In this document: positions 1 through 9,645 of the stretch, one piece after another
How positions within the stretch are numbered: the first letter of the stretch is position 1
Layout: the number at the start of each line of letters is the position of its first letter
Source: Alphaproteobacteria bacterium
GTDB taxonomy: Bacteria; Pseudomonadota; Alphaproteobacteria; Paracaedibacterales; CAIOTO01
NCBI GenBank assembly: GCA_947488275.1
Contig: CANKZX010000009.1
Location: forward strand, 1-38,558
DNA length: 38,558 nucleotides
Direction of reading: 5' to 3'
Notes under the pieces: generated by a model
What the model was told of the DNA's origin: nothing
The model's database searches: none
What the model saw: the letters and a program-made list of their open reading frames with translations, nothing else
Translations under genes and position numbers: made by a program

Positions 1-1086
1 TGGGGGGTTAATGATGGGTGTTGAAAATAGCGATCCAAATACACCGCCATTTGATATGGTAAAGGTTCCACCTGTCATTTCTTCCATCGTTAATTTGCCA
101 TCTTTTGCTTTCTTGCCATATCCAGCGATGGCACGTTCAATACCCGCTAGATCTAGTAATTCTGCATCACGTACAATTGGTACAACTAGTCCTTGTGGTG
201 CGGATACAGCAACCCCAATATCACAGTAATTATTTGTGACAATTTCATCACCTTCAATACGGCTATTGACCATTGGGATTTCTTTAAGTGCCTGCACGCA
301 CGCCTTTACAAAAAAGGACATAAAGCCTAATTTGATGCCATATTTCTTTTCAAACACATCTTTGTAACGGTCACGTAACTGTTTAACGGCGGTCATGTCA
401 ATTTCATTAAATGTTGTTAAAATTGCTGCTGTATTTTGTGCATATTTCAATCGTTCAGACACGCGCAAGCGTAACCGTGACATAGGTACACGTTTTTCAA
501 GGCGATCATCTGTCATGATGGTTAATGATGTGCTTTGTCCCTGTAATGAAGCAGAAGGTGTTGATGAGGTGGAGACTGTTGACGATTGCGTGCCTTGTGC
601 TGTTTTTTCATTCACATAATTCAACACATCGGCTTTTGATAAACGTCCGTCTCCACTGGTTGATGGGATACGGCTTGCATCCAATTGGTGATCGCCTACG
701 TGCTTTCGAACAGCAGGTGACATATGCCCTGTTGTTTCGGTTGCAGGGGCAGGGGGGTCTTTTTCCGCAACGGTAGGTATCACTTTTTCAGGTGCCATAA
801 CCGTTGGCGTTGTTTCAGGGGTTACAGTAGGCATTGTTGCTTTTGCATCTGAATCAATCGCACCCAGTATGGTGCCAATAGATACAACTGAACCTTTTGA
901 AACCTTAATATCTTTGAGTACACCTGATGATGGTGCCGTGATTTCCAGTGTTACTTTGTCTGTTTCAAGTTCAATCAAAACCTCATCCATTTGAACAGTA
1001 TCGCCGACATTTTTATGCCAACGCGCAATCGTTGCTTCTGTTACGGATTCACCTAAGGCGGGGACTTTAACGTCAATCAGACTCAT
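1..1086 (-). CDS. sucB: Dihydrolipoyllysine succinyltransferase, E2 of 2-oxoglutarate dehydrogenase (partial, C-terminus off the window)
   Basis: E2 core of the 2-oxoglutarate dehydrogenase complex, which transfers the succinyl group from the lipoyl arm to CoA in the TCA cycle. The reading frame is open from the ATG at 1086 to the left edge (362 codons). An N-terminal lipoyl domain is clear, with the lipoylated lysine in ELETDKV at about residue 44. A Pro/Thr/Ala-rich linker follows, then a peripheral-subunit-binding domain (SPAVRKHV...DGRLSKADVL, roughly residues 122-155). After a second linker the acyltransferase domain begins (VPMSRLR...) and reaches FTISNGGVFGS; the catalytic HxxxD segment lies outside the window. 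It sits 39 bases downstream of sucA, as expected for a sucAB pair. A single lipoyl domain and the company of sucA/sucD make sucB (odhB) far likelier than the pyruvate or branched-chain E2. Confidence 0.95.
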   Translation of the reverse strand, partial: MSLIDVKVPALGESVTEATIARWHKNVGDTVQMDEVLIELETDKVTLEITAPSSGVLKDIKVSKGSVVSIGTILGAIDSDAKATMPTVTPETTPTVMAPEKVIPTVAEKDPPAPATETTGHMSPAVRKHVGDHQLDASRIPSTSGDGRLSKADVLNYVNEKTAQGTQSSTVSTSSTPSASLQGQSTSLTIMTDDRLEKRVPMSRLRLRVSERLKYAQNTAAILTTFNEIDMTAVKQLRDRYKDVFEKKYGIKLGFMSFFVKACVQALKEIPMVNSRIEGDEIVTNNYCDIGVAVSAPQGLVVPIVRDAELLDLAGIERAIAGYGKKAKDGKLTMEEMTGGTFTISNGGVFGSLFSTPIINPP

Positions 1087-1125
1087 ATTTTATATTCCTT
1101 TGTTAACTTTTATGCACATCATCAT

Positions 1126-3990
1126 TTATAACCAATGCGTTACCTTGAGAGGATTTACAAGTGCGTCTTGTGTAAATTGTTCAAGTTCACGCGCATGACG
1201 TTTGGGGTGCCCTGATGCTGGGACGGATGCTTCTTCTCGTCCCGCATAATAGGGGCGTTGGTGATGGGCTTTCACGGTTTGCAATACTTTTTCAAAACGT
1301 CGATCGATAAATGTCCATGCCCCCATATTGAGTGGCTCTTCTTGGCACCAGACAATTTCTGCACGTGTATTCTTTTTCACCGCCGCTTCAATTTCATCAT
1401 ATGGAAATGGGTAGAGTTGTTCGACACGAATCAATGCTACATTTTGAAGCTTTAATTCATTGCGTTTTTCAAGTAAATCAAAATAAACTTTTCCTGTACA
1501 AAAGACAAAACGACGGACTTTTTTCATCATTTCAGGTGTGTCTTCAATCACTTTTTTAAGGGACATTCCTTCACTAAAATCAGCTAATGGTGAAACGGCT
1601 TCTTTATGACGTAACAATGATTTTGGCGTCATAAGAATAAGTGGTTTTCGAAACGGATTACATATTTGCCCACGCAAAGCATGGAATAAATTAGCGGGTG
1701 TGGTACAATTCATTACGCGCCAATTATTGTGTGCGCACATTTGTAGGTAACGTTCCAATCGTGCTGAAGAATGCTCTGGTCCTTGCCCTTCATAGCCATG
1801 CGGCAGTAGCATCACTAATCCAGATAAACGATGCCATTTTGCCTCTGATGATGAAATAAATTGATCAATTATTACCTGAGCGCCGTTGGCAAAATCACCA
1901 AATTGCGCTTCCCAAATAACAAGGCTATTAGGATCTGCAGAACTATAACCATATTCAAATCCCAAGACAGAGGCTTCCGCTAAAGGGCTATCTACAACGT
2001 CAAAATAACTTTGTGTGCTTGATAAATGGTTTAAAGGGATATGATAACGTTCATTTTCTTGATCAACCCACACAGAATGTCTGTGGGAAAATGTGCCACG
2101 CCCACTATCTTGTCCACTCAGTCGTACATGTGTTCCCTCGCATAGTAAGGATGAAAATGCCATAATTTCACCCATTCCCCAATCAAGAGGTTGTTCACCA
2201 TGCAACATTTTAAGTCGTTGATCAATTAAGCGTTTAAGTTTTGTGTTTAATGAAAAGCCTTCAGGAATAGCAAAAGATTGTTCAATAAGCGGTAAAAGCG
2301 TTTTGACATCAACACCTGTTCCGATATCCCGTTCATCAGGGTTTGTGCGATGAAAACTTCGAATGCCTGTCCATGCACCTTTTAGCCAATCAGGTTCAAT
2401 CCGTTCATTCTCATTATTAACAAGATGGTCGGAGGCTTCAAATTCTTCATTCAGTACTTGCTGAATAATATCGGTCATTGCCTTTGATTCAGTATCACTT
2501 AAAATACCAAGTTTCTGTAATTTTTGTTGATATAAGGTGGCAACAGGTGGGTGATTAGTGATTGTTTTATACATAATGGGTTGTGTGAACATAGGTTCAT
2601 CAATTTCATTATGACCGTATCGTCTGTAACAAATTAAATCAATGACGACGTCGTGTTTGAATGTTTGTTGAAAATCAACGGCAAGTTTCGTGACGGCAAC
2701 CACAGCATCTGGATCATCTCCATTGACATGGAAAATAGGTGCTTGAATAACTTTTGCCAAATCGGATGAGTAGGGTGATGACCGTGACATCGGTGGTGCT
2801 GTTGTGAACCCGATTTGATTGTTGATAATAATATGAAGGGTTCCACCTGTTTGGTATCCTTCAAGGGCTGATAGCTCGAGTGTTTCTGCAACCAATCCTT
2901 GCCCAGCAAAAGCAGCGTCACCGTGTAAAAGTAAGCCAATGACTTTTGATCGTTCTGTATCTTTTCGAAGGCGTTGCTTTGACCGTACTTTACCAAGTGT
3001 AACGGGATCAATGGCTTCTAAATGTGATGGATTTGCCTGTAATGATAAATGGATACGACGATCATTCACATGGCGATCACTTGAATAACCTTGGTGATAT
3101 TTGACGTCCCCTGATGCATTTTCTTCACCATTATGGTAAATATCAGCCCCTTTAAATTGAGCAAATAGATAACGCATAGGTTGATCCAAAAAATTGCTGA
3201 GTACGCACAAACGCCCACGGTGCGCCATACCAAACACAAGTTCTTCGGCATGGTATAAATCAACTTGTCGTTGTAACATCGCTTCAAGTGCAACAAGGAC
3301 GCTTTCCCCGCCTTCAACACCAAAACGTTTGGCACCAGGATATTTGACGTGCAAAAAGCGTTCAAACGCATCAGCCCGCATCAGTTGAATCAGTACTTCT
3401 TTTTTATCGTGATTTGATGTGGGTTCAAAACCAGCTTCAATACGTTCTTGCAGCCATGTTTTTTGGGTGGCATCTTGGATATGCATAAATTCAAAGCCAA
3501 CTGTACTACAATAAATACGTTTTAATTTTTCTAAAATTGTCGATACTGATGCCGATTGAAGACCCAACACATGATCAAGGAAAACCTCAGTATCTAAATC
3601 TTCCGTTGTGAACCCATAACGCGTTGGATCAAGTTCGGGATGATACGTTGGTTTTGTTAAATGAAGGGGGTCTAAATCGGCGGCTAAATGTCCGCGTACA
3701 CGATACGCACGAATCAACATCAACGCACGAAGGGATTTTAACGTATCACTTGACGCCCCTTCAGATGATTTGGTTTGTTTTGATGCCATCTTTTGTCGTT
3801 CAGGAAAAACAGGAATTTCAGATAGCATGTCATCTAGTTGTGTTCCACCCGCGTACTGGTCAAAGAAAGCACGCCATGATGCATCGATTTGCGCAGGGTC
3901 TGAACGATATGCTTTAAGCAAATCATGCAAAAAGAGAGTGTTCCCTCCATTTAAAATGGATTCAGGCAAATAACGCATCTCTTGGGTCAT
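1126..3990 (-). CDS. sucA: 2-oxoglutarate dehydrogenase E1 component
   Basis: Thiamine-diphosphate-dependent decarboxylase of 2-oxoglutarate, which loads succinyl groups onto the SucB lipoyl arm. The protein is 954 aa from the chosen start, a normal length. Visible motifs: the N-terminal E1 helix ([19 protein letters not shown], residues 10-28), HRGR at 257-260, [18 protein letters not shown] at 322-339, the ThDP/Mg motif GDAAFAGQG at 357-365 with NNQIGFTT at 390-397, and [10 protein letters not shown]. The frame can be read from an ATG at 4029, but that would overlap sucD by 43 bases. The ATG at 3990 overlaps the sucD TGA as ATGA and has a GGAAGGAAGGAA purine tract just upstream, so I place the start there. 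Translation is probably coupled to sucD. Confidence 0.96.
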   Translation of the reverse strand: MTQEMRYLPESILNGGNTLFLHDLLKAYRSDPAQIDASWRAFFDQYAGGTQLDDMLSEIPVFPERQKMASKQTKSSEGASSDTLKSLRALMLIRAYRVRGHLAADLDPLHLTKPTYHPELDPTRYGFTTEDLDTEVFLDHVLGLQSASVSTILEKLKRIYCSTVGFEFMHIQDATQKTWLQERIEAGFEPTSNHDKKEVLIQLMRADAFERFLHVKYPGAKRFGVEGGESVLVALEAMLQRQVDLYHAEELVFGMAHRGRLCVLSNFLDQPMRYLFAQFKGADIYHNGEENASGDVKYHQGYSSDRHVNDRRIHLSLQANPSHLEAIDPVTLGKVRSKQRLRKDTERSKVIGLLLHGDAAFAGQGLVAETLELSALEGYQTGGTLHIIINNQIGFTTAPPMSRSSPYSSDLAKVIQAPIFHVNGDDPDAVVAVTKLAVDFQQTFKHDVVIDLICYRRYGHNEIDEPMFTQPIMYKTITNHPPVATLYQQKLQKLGILSDTESKAMTDIIQQVLNEEFEASDHLVNNENERIEPDWLKGAWTGIRSFHRTNPDERDIGTGVDVKTLLPLIEQSFAIPEGFSLNTKLKRLIDQRLKMLHGEQPLDWGMGEIMAFSSLLCEGTHVRLSGQDSGRGTFSHRHSVWVDQENERYHIPLNHLSSTQSYFDVVDSPLAEASVLGFEYGYSSADPNSLVIWEAQFGDFANGAQVIIDQFISSSEAKWHRLSGLVMLLPHGYEGQGPEHSSARLERYLQMCAHNNWRVMNCTTPANLFHALRGQICNPFRKPLILMTPKSLLRHKEAVSPLADFSEGMSLKKVIEDTPEMMKKVRRFVFCTGKVYFDLLEKRNELKLQNVALIRVEQLYPFPYDEIEAAVKKNTRAEIVWCQEEPLNMGAWTFIDRRFEKVLQTVKAHHQRPYYAGREEASVPASGHPKRHARELEQFTQDALVNPLKVTHWL

Positions 3991-4883
3991 GCCACATTCC
4001 TTCCTTCCATCACTTCTTTCATTGTCCATCCTAATTTAGAGGGTGAAGCTGCAACGGTAATGCCGAGTTTACGAAAATAATCAATTTTATCTTGCGCCAT
4101 ATCTCCAGCCCCTGACACGATTGCTCCTGCATGTCCCATGCGACGACCAGGAGGTGCAGTGACCCCAGCAATAAAGGAAACAACAGGTTTTTCATTTCCT
4201 TTTTTACGCTGATGGGCAATATAATCGGCAGCTTCTTGTTCATCTTGACCACCGATTTCACCGATCATAAGAACGCCTTTGGTATCATTGTCCTGCCAAA
4301 AAAGCTCTAGCACATCTACAAAATTCATTCCCTTAACAGGGTCACCACCAATACCAACGCAGGTTGTTTGACCAAGACCCTCTGATGTTGTTTGAAATAC
4401 AGCTTCATAGGTCAATGTGCCAGATCGTGATACAACACCAATTTTTCCTGCTTTATGGATGGATCCTGGCATAATACCGATTTTACATTCGTCAGATGTA
4501 ATCACGCCTGGGCAGTTTGGTCCAATTAAACGGGTGGATTTGCCTTCAATATAACGCCTGACACGGATCATATCATTGACAGGAATGCCTTCTGTGATAC
4601 AGACAACAAGGTCAAGTTTGGCGTCAACAGCTTCGCATATTGCATCAGCCGCATAAGGGGCAGGCACATAAATCATACTTGTCGTTGCGCCCGTTGTTGC
4701 AACCGCATCATGCACCGTATTAAAGACGGGTAAACCAAGATGTTCAGAATCGCCTTTTCCAGGCGTAACACCGCCCATTAATTGTGTGCCATAAGCAAGG
4801 GCTTGTTCGGAATGAAATGTACCGTGTTTGCCAGTAAATCCTTGGCAGATTAATTTTGTATGACGGTTAATAAGAATAGACAT
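3987..4883 (-). CDS. sucD: Succinyl-CoA synthetase, alpha subunit
   Basis: The alpha subunit binds CoA and carries the phosphohistidine of the succinyl-CoA to succinate step that makes GTP or ATP. At 298 aa it has a typical length. The CoA-binding Rossmann segment is at the N-terminus ([15 protein letters not shown], about 13-27). GPNCPGVI lies at 121-128, and the active-site loop [13 protein letters not shown] puts the phosphorylated histidine at residue 251. It lies 17 bases after sucC and overlaps sucA by 4 bases. A GGGAG ribosome-binding site is about 10 bases upstream of the ATG. Subunits SucC and SucD form the functional enzyme. Confidence 0.97.
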   Translation of the reverse strand: MSILINRHTKLICQGFTGKHGTFHSEQALAYGTQLMGGVTPGKGDSEHLGLPVFNTVHDAVATTGATTSMIYVPAPYAADAICEAVDAKLDLVVCITEGIPVNDMIRVRRYIEGKSTRLIGPNCPGVITSDECKIGIMPGSIHKAGKIGVVSRSGTLTYEAVFQTTSEGLGQTTCVGIGGDPVKGMNFVDVLELFWQDNDTKGVLMIGEIGGQDEQEAADYIAHQRKKGNEKPVVSFIAGVTAPPGRRMGHAGAIVSGAGDMAQDKIDYFRKLGITVAASPSKLGWTMKEVMEGRNVA

Positions 4884-4900
4884 GTAATGATTGCTCCCTG

Positions 4901-6076
4901 TTATATGGCATCTGCGCGTGCGGCTTTGACAACTTTGATGGCGGCATCATCTAAATCATCTCCTGTAATAATCGCTAAACCAGATTCGGCAAGTATTTTT
5001 TTGCCTTGCTCATGATTTGTTCCTTGGAGGCGCACAACCATTGGTACGGTAAGACTTACTTCTTTTGCGGCCTCAACAATGCCTTCGGCAATAATATCGC
5101 AGCGCATAATGCCGCCAAAAATGTTAATAAGAACGGCTTCTACATTTGAATCTGATAGAATGAGTTTAAAGGCAGCTTGCACTTTTTCTTTGCTTGCCCC
5201 GCCCCCAACGTCTAAGAAATTGGCAGGCGAAGCACCATGTAATTTAATAATATCCATTGTTGCCATGGCAAGACCTGCGCCATTTACCATACAGCCAATC
5301 GTACCGTCGAGTTTGACATAACTTAAATCATGTTTTTTAGCGATCAATTCAGCGGGGTCTTCTTCGTCTTCATCACGAAGCACTTCAATTTCATGATGGC
5401 GATAAAGGGCGTTATCATCAAAACTGACTTTTGCATCAAGGGCGACGAGTTCATTATCCTCCGTTAGGACAAGTGGATTAATTTCAATCATCACTGCATC
5501 AAGTTCTATGTAAGCATCATATAAACTGCTTAAAAGTTGATAAAATCCATTGTGCGTAGAAAGGGGTAAACCTAAAGAAAAGGCTAATTTACGCCCTTGG
5601 TAGGGCTGCACACCCAAAATAGGATCAACGGATTCTTTGATAATTTTTTCAGGGGTATTCTTAGAAACCTCTTCAATATCCATGCCACCTTCGCAGGAGG
5701 CAACAAAACATAAACGTCCCTCAGCACGATTTAAGACAAGGCTAATATAAAATTCACGGGCAATTTTGCAGCCTTGTTCAATAAATACACGTTTAACTTC
5801 TTGTCCCATTGGTCCTGTTTGATGGGTTACAAGACGTTTATTGATTAATGATTTGGCGGCATTTCGGACATCAGGTAAGGAATGGGCGAGAATAACACCG
5901 CCAGCCTTTCCACGTCCACCTGCGTGAATTTGTGCCTTAACAACCCACAAGCCATCATTGCTGATTTCGGTAGCAACTTTTTCGGCTTCCTCTGGTGTAT
6001 AGGCAACGCCACCTTTTAAAATAGGAACGCCAAAACCTTCTAAAATATTCTTTGCTTGATATTCATGTATATTCAT
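4901..6076 (-). CDS. sucC: Succinyl-CoA synthetase, beta subunit (ADP-forming type)
   Basis: The beta subunit has an N-terminal ATP-grasp domain that binds the nucleotide and a C-terminal flavodoxin-like domain that contacts SucD. At 391 aa it has a standard length. The start MNIHEYQAK is the canonical N-terminus of the family. [17 protein letters not shown] (about 46-62) is the ATP-grasp lysine/glycine loop, [19 protein letters not shown] carries the Mg-binding residues, and [16 protein letters not shown] marks the C-terminal domain. It starts 6 bases beyond the mdh stop codon, with no strong ribosome-binding site of its own, so it is probably translated by re-initiation within the operon. 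Nucleotide preference cannot be settled by eye. Confidence 0.97.
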   Translation of the reverse strand: MNIHEYQAKNILEGFGVPILKGGVAYTPEEAEKVATEISNDGLWVVKAQIHAGGRGKAGGVILAHSLPDVRNAAKSLINKRLVTHQTGPMGQEVKRVFIEQGCKIAREFYISLVLNRAEGRLCFVASCEGGMDIEEVSKNTPEKIIKESVDPILGVQPYQGRKLAFSLGLPLSTHNGFYQLLSSLYDAYIELDAVMIEINPLVLTEDNELVALDAKVSFDDNALYRHHEIEVLRDEDEEDPAELIAKKHDLSYVKLDGTIGCMVNGAGLAMATMDIIKLHGASPANFLDVGGGASKEKVQAAFKLILSDSNVEAVLINIFGGIMRCDIIAEGIVEAAKEVSLTVPMVVRLQGTNHEQGKKILAESGLAIITGDDLDDAAIKVVKAARADAI

Positions 6077-6082
6077 TTTGTT

Positions 6083-7051
6083 TTATAACCCCAAACGTTC
6101 AACATCGTGCATTAATTTTTGAACCGACTCTACCGATGCATCAAAAGATGTTTTTTCATCCGCTTCAAGTGGCAATTCAATTATTTTTTCAACACCGCTT
6201 CTGCCAATAATAGCTGGAACACCGACATACATATTACGGATGCCATATTCTCCATTGAGGTGCACGGCACAGGGTAAGATACGACGTTGATCAAACAGAT
6301 AGCTTTCCGCCATTGAAAGGGCCGCAGAGGCAGGCGCATAAAAAGCAGAGCCTGTCTTAAGTAAACCGACAATTTCAGCACCGCCATTACGCGTACGTTC
6401 AATAATATGATCCAGTTTTTCCTGGGATAACATGCCCATTCGAATCCATTCAGCTAATGGTATTCCTGACACAGTTGTATAGCGTGGCATTGGCACCATC
6501 CCATCTCCATGTCCGCCAAGTACAAAAGCCTGAATATCAATGGGGGATACATTCATAGCCTCTGCCAAGAAATGAACATAACGTCCTGTATCCAAGATGC
6601 CCGCCATACCTACTACATGTGTGGTGGGTAGACCTGATGTTTTTTGCATATGCCATACCATTACATCGAGGGGATTTGTGACAACAATCACAAAAGCTGT
6701 AGGGCAATATGTTTTTATATGTGTGGCAACCGACCGAATGATGCCCGCATTAATGCTGAGTAAATCATCACGGCTCATCCCTGGTTTGCGTGGTAATCCT
6801 GCTGTGACAATGACAACATCCGCGTCCTTTAAGTCAGCCATATCATTACTGCCTGTGCATCGATGTGCTAAATGATCGATGGCATTGCCTTGTGATAAGT
6901 CAAGGGCTTTTCCTTGGGGGACACCTTCGGTCACATCAATTAAGACAACATCGGCAAAGTGTCTTTGTAATGCGAGATGCGCAAGTGTGCCGCCAATGTT
7001 TCCAGCGCCGACAAGCGCTAATTTGGGACGTTTTATAGGGAATGTTGTCAT
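6083..7051 (-). CDS. mdh: Malate dehydrogenase (NAD-dependent, LDH-like)
   Basis: Oxidises malate to oxaloacetate with NAD. At 322 aa it is typical of the LDH-like bacterial MDH clade found in Alphaproteobacteria. The Rossmann glycine loop is GAGNIGG at 15-21. The substrate arginines appear as LPRKPGMSR (R88 and R94) and TGR (R157), and the catalytic histidine is in GGHGD (H181). An Arg rather than Gln in the substrate loop (R88) supports malate over lactate. The ATG overlaps the TGA of the upstream hydrolase as ATGA, which suggests translational coupling. It is followed at once by sucC, the usual alphaproteobacterial mdh-sucCDAB order. Confidence 0.96.
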   Translation of the reverse strand: MTTFPIKRPKLALVGAGNIGGTLAHLALQRHFADVVLIDVTEGVPQGKALDLSQGNAIDHLAHRCTGSNDMADLKDADVVIVTAGLPRKPGMSRDDLLSINAGIIRSVATHIKTYCPTAFVIVVTNPLDVMVWHMQKTSGLPTTHVVGMAGILDTGRYVHFLAEAMNVSPIDIQAFVLGGHGDGMVPMPRYTTVSGIPLAEWIRMGMLSQEKLDHIIERTRNGGAEIVGLLKTGSAFYAPASAALSMAESYLFDQRRILPCAVHLNGEYGIRNMYVGVPAIIGRSGVEKIIELPLEADEKTSFDASVESVQKLMHDVERLGL

Positions 7052-7728
7052 CGATTATTCCTTAAGGGTTCGGATGTGTTTTGTGGTTTAGATTGAAAAA
7101 GCGATTGATAAAGATAATCATAGCCAACTGTTAATCCTGAGGTGTCAATGCTGTGTCCTAAGCCTTCGCAGACGTGTGTATGGACATCAATACCAAACAT
7201 CTGGAGCTGCATTTGTGCCTGATAGAGAGCGCCAAAAGGCACAACCATATCGGCTGTTCCGTGAACGAGCAGGATGTTTGGTGGATTTAAAGGGCGTTCC
7301 AGTGATTTTGGTGGATAAAAGGCACCTGAATAACCCAAGATACCGCCAAGATTAGGAATGCGAAAGAGCATTTCCATTGCTAATATACTGCCTTGTGAAA
7401 ACCCAACGAGGGCAATATCATTTGCCGTTACGTTATATTTATCCATTAAGTATTCAATGTAATGACAGACAATTGGTGCGGCTGATTCAAGACCTTGCCG
7501 TATGTTGAGTGGGTTAAAGTCTTTTAGACCAAACCATTGATACCCTGAAGGTGATACATCGCAAACGTCAGGAGCATGAGGAGAGACAAAAAGTGTGTCA
7601 GGTAAACGGTCAGACCATTCATTAGCAATATCAATTAAATCATCGCCGCTAGCACCATACCCATGCAGAAAAACGACAATCTTGCGTACAGAGCCTGAGG
7701 CTGGCATACGTGATGGACCATTAATCAT
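7048..7728 (-). CDS. Alpha/beta hydrolase, phospholipase/carboxylesterase family
   Basis: A 226-aa serine hydrolase of the carboxylesterase / acyl-protein-thioesterase group (YpfH-like). The fold is recognisable from VVFLHGYGASGDDL (about 18-31, oxyanion-hole side), the nucleophile elbow GFSQGS with Ser111, HGTAD with Asp160, and GHS with His192, giving a complete Ser-Asp-His triad. There is no signal peptide, so it should be cytoplasmic. It is the first gene of the TCA operon and overlaps mdh by 4 bases. The natural substrate cannot be told from sequence; a short-chain ester or thioester is a family-level guess. The ATG at 7728 has no obvious Shine-Dalgarno, and a second Met lies at codon 8. 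Confidence 0.85.
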   Translation of the reverse strand: MINGPSRMPASGSVRKIVVFLHGYGASGDDLIDIANEWSDRLPDTLFVSPHAPDVCDVSPSGYQWFGLKDFNPLNIRQGLESAAPIVCHYIEYLMDKYNVTANDIALVGFSQGSILAMEMLFRIPNLGGILGYSGAFYPPKSLERPLNPPNILLVHGTADMVVPFGALYQAQMQLQMFGIDVHTHVCEGLGHSIDTSGLTVGYDYLYQSLFQSKPQNTSEPLRNNR

Positions 7729-7763
7729 AAAAATACCGTTAAAAATTTAGTCTATTTGATATA

Positions 7764-7793
7764 AGTGTAGCGCTGTTAGGTTAGAAAGGACAA
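7764..7793 (-). promoter_or_regulatory. Candidate sigma-70 promoter for the TCA operon
   Basis: Read on the minus strand there is TTGTCC (7793-7788), an 18-base spacer, and TACACT (7769-7764), lying 36 bases before the hydrolase ATG. The hexamers are imperfect and this is the only reasonable pair I see in the short leader, so the call is tentative. Confidence 0.35.
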
Positions 7794-7828
7794 TAGTGTT
7801 TTTATGGAACGTTTATGCGAGACGAGAT

Positions 7829-7928
7829 CCCCGTGTCAAGCACGGGGAAAACAAAGAGGGTGCACGGGGAAAATAAAAAGGGGGCGGGGAAAATCTTTTT
7901 GTGTTTCCCGCGGACGCTGATCCGCGGG
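7829..7928. repeat. Palindromic elements, family B (two copies), in a G/C-rich spacer
   Basis: The spacer between the hydrolase and the lipoprotein gene holds two perfect hairpins in an otherwise AT-rich region. CCCCGTG/CACGGGG has a 5-base loop (7829-7847). CCCGCGGA/TCCGCGGG has a 6-base loop (7907-7928). Between them runs a purine-rich stretch with repeated GGGGAAAA. The second hairpin with its flanks (GTTTCCCGCGGAC...) recurs inverted at 16830-16851 with a different loop. No T-run follows either hairpin, so they are not obvious terminators. A short open frame over this DNA (7813-8004) looks fortuitous. Confidence 0.7.
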
Positions 7929-7970
7929 TCTCATGGCACACAAGAATGGCACGGAGTATTTTTCTAACGT

Positions 7971-8510
7971 CTAATACGGTGGAAAAGGGGATTGAAAACC
8001 ACAAATAATTTGATCGGCTTTAATATCAAAGCTATTTGGTAAGGTGAATTTAACAGCAGATACCGTAACATTCGGTATGCTTGTGCGCGGGTTTAAAAGC
8101 ACAGGTGAACTGATGGATCCTTCAGTTGATCCATTCTGATGCAACGCCGCTAAGACAAGATTCGTTGGGTCATTTCGTTGGTACGATGCTCGTGTATTGT
8201 TTTGATAGGTGATTGTGATATCAAGTACGACATTGTTCCCTTGACGGCTTACACATTTTACACTTGCAAGGGCATATCTTCCTTCATTAACCCTGTATGT
8301 ATTGGCATCACCAATAATACCTGTTTGTGGGCATAATGTTGTGTTGGTTGAATCTTTTACATCACTAATGCTGCCATTAACATCTTTATATGCACTGATT
8401 CCCTGTGTCGTAAGATCTTTGATTTGCGTCAGATCGATGGGTTGCTCGCACCCCGTCAAACATAAAATAACGAATAGGCTGAACCCTATATGATGTTTTG
8501 TTTTAACCAT
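7971..8510 (-). CDS. Hypothetical lipoprotein
   Basis: A 179-aa protein of unknown function. It starts with a lysine/histidine n-region, a hydrophobic core and a lipobox LTGC (Cys21), so it should be lipid-anchored in the envelope. The mature part is Asn/Thr/Ser-rich with predicted beta strands (for example VVLDITITYQNNTRASY and IPNVTVSAVKFTLPNSFDIKADQ) and two further pairs of cysteines (about C62 and C88 among them). The frame extends upstream only through non-ATG starts. ATG 8510, just before the signal peptide, is best, and it overlaps the CDGSH gene by 8 bases; ATG 8522 is an alternative. I do not recognise a domain. Overlap with the upstream gene implies co-transcription. Confidence 0.65.
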   Translation of the reverse strand: MVKTKHHIGFSLFVILCLTGCEQPIDLTQIKDLTTQGISAYKDVNGSISDVKDSTNTTLCPQTGIIGDANTYRVNEGRYALASVKCVSRQGNNVVLDITITYQNNTRASYQRNDPTNLVLAALHQNGSTEGSISSPVLLNPRTSIPNVTVSAVKFTLPNSFDIKADQIICGFQSPFPPY

Positions 8511-8739
8511 TATGGCTGCCATCACAATAGGGTGGGTTTTTGGTGTTTTTGCATGTGCATAAATATTTAACGACCATTGTTTGATCGTCTGTTGGTGCTT
8601 CAATTTGAAAAGACATTGATTTTAAACCTGATCCTTTGTGCGCGCCGTCGCAAAAAGGCTGATTTGCACTAAGACCACATGTGCACCAAAAATATGTTTT
8701 GGACGCATCAAGTTCAACACGTATTGGTTGTTTTGACAT
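8503..8739 (-). CDS. Twin CDGSH iron-sulfur domain protein
   Basis: A 78-aa protein built from two CDGSH-type 2Fe-2S binding motifs: CTCGLSANQPFCDGAH (about residues 18-33) and CTCKNTKNPPYCDGSH (about 61-76). Each fits C-x-C-x2-[ST/N]-x3-P-x-C-D-G-[SA]-H, where three Cys and one His bind the cluster. This corresponds to the bacterial twin-motif class of the mitoNEET superfamily. The family is linked to redox, iron and cluster transfer roles, with no defined reaction. A GAGGAA ribosome-binding site precedes the ATG. It is the first gene of a pair with the lipoprotein. Confidence 0.93.
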   Translation of the reverse strand: MSKQPIRVELDASKTYFWCTCGLSANQPFCDGAHKGSGLKSMSFQIEAPTDDQTMVVKYLCTCKNTKNPPYCDGSHNG

Positions 8740-8797
8740 TGTTTTAGTTCCTCAACATAAGGCAAAACAATAATTTACCTTTTTATAAACATGATTT

Positions 8798-8825
8798 ATT
8801 GTATTAAATTTCACTAAAAATGCAA
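8798..8825 (-). promoter_or_regulatory. Candidate sigma-70 promoter for the CDGSH/lipoprotein pair
   Basis: On the minus strand: TTGCAT (8825-8820), a 16-base spacer, and TACAAT (8803-8798), about 59 bases before the CDGSH start. Both hexamers are close to consensus. Confidence 0.5.
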
Positions 8826-8942
8826 GTTCTTTTAGAGGCTTATGACAAATAGGTGTGTCATGAAAACGTGTATACTGCGTTAAGTTAAGAATTTTGGGTA
8901 GAGTCTGGAAGAGAAAACCCGAACCAAAAGGTGGAATAAAGA

Positions 8943-9467
8943 TTAATTAATAATTTCAGGATGCTTTAAAAGATAATAATCTCTTAAGAGAATCGAGCCA
9001 GCTCGTAATATTTGAGCATAATCTTTACCATGGTCAAATGCATATGTTTTAATAGGTAAAAATGGTTCATATTCTTCTCTGCTGAAATCATCCATAAAAC
9101 CTCGAGAGTTTTCTTGAACGTCATATTTTGTTTTTGATTTTCTGCTTTCTGATAATTTTTTAATCAACTCATCTTTTACTTTTTCAAAAATAGTTTCAAA
9201 TCCGCTGTCTTTTATTAATTTTCGTCCTTCTTCTGATAAATTTAAAGGACTAGCTGCTGTATACAATTTACTATCAATAAATTTTTTAGCATGTTCTTTG
9301 AACTCTTTAAGAATAGCTATTTCTGTATGAAGATTATAGTTTTCTAAGATTGTTAATCTATCTTTCATACTGTTTATACGTTCTTTGTATATTCCTATAA
9401 AAATAAAACTTATTATTACAGAACCGATTATACTTGTAAATGGTAGTAAAAATGATTCCAAGTTCAT
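8943..9467 (-). CDS. Hypothetical single-span membrane protein, AT-rich
   Basis: A 174-aa protein I do not recognise. One transmembrane helix lies near the N-terminus (about residues 6-28, SFLLPFTSIIGSVIISFIFIG). A short charged, probably coiled-coil segment follows (KERINSMKDRLTILENYN), then a soluble charged region. The open frame runs up to a GTG at 9503, but a good promoter (9509-9536) would start transcription at about that point, and the ATG at 9467 has AAAAAAGGAAT just ahead, so I take 9467. Codons are distinctly more A/T-rich than those of neighbouring housekeeping genes, which hints at recent acquisition. It stands alone between pyk and the CDGSH pair. Confidence 0.65.
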   Translation of the reverse strand: MNLESFLLPFTSIIGSVIISFIFIGIYKERINSMKDRLTILENYNLHTEIAILKEFKEHAKKFIDSKLYTAASPLNLSEEGRKLIKDSGFETIFEKVKDELIKKLSESRKSKTKYDVQENSRGFMDDFSREEYEPFLPIKTYAFDHGKDYAQILRAGSILLRDYYLLKHPEIIN

Positions 9468-9508
9468 AATTTTATTCCTTTTTTTGAGAATCGAAATATT
9501 CACCTTTT

Positions 9509-9536
9509 AGGATAACAAAAAAATCAAAAATGTCAA
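9509..9536 (-). promoter_or_regulatory. Sigma-70-type promoter of the small membrane protein
   Basis: A perfect TTGACA -35 (9536-9531), a 16-base A/T spacer, and TATCCT -10 (9514-9509) on the minus strand. Transcription would begin near 9502, giving a leader of roughly 35 bases to the ATG at 9467. Confidence 0.6.
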
Positions 9537-9645
9537 TTTCAAACTGGATTTAATGCTACTGAACCCTGTTGTTCTTACTTTATTTGTTGTGTAAATTATA
9601 TATTGCTCACGATAATATAAGCAATTTAGAGAATTGTTATGTTCT

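Noticed and set aside
3987-4029. Longer sucA start at 4029
   Set aside because: It would overlap sucD by 43 bases; the ATG at 3990 has a stronger ribosome-binding site and an ATGA junction.
7813-8004. 63-codon minus-strand frame in the palindromic spacer
   Set aside because: It runs through family B hairpins, has low-complexity Pro/Ser composition and no ribosome-binding site.
8871-8942. Possible small RNA (hairpin TTTTGG...CCAAAA with a plus-strand TATACT upstream)
   Set aside because: No convincing -35, no T-run and no resemblance to a known small RNA family that I can defend.
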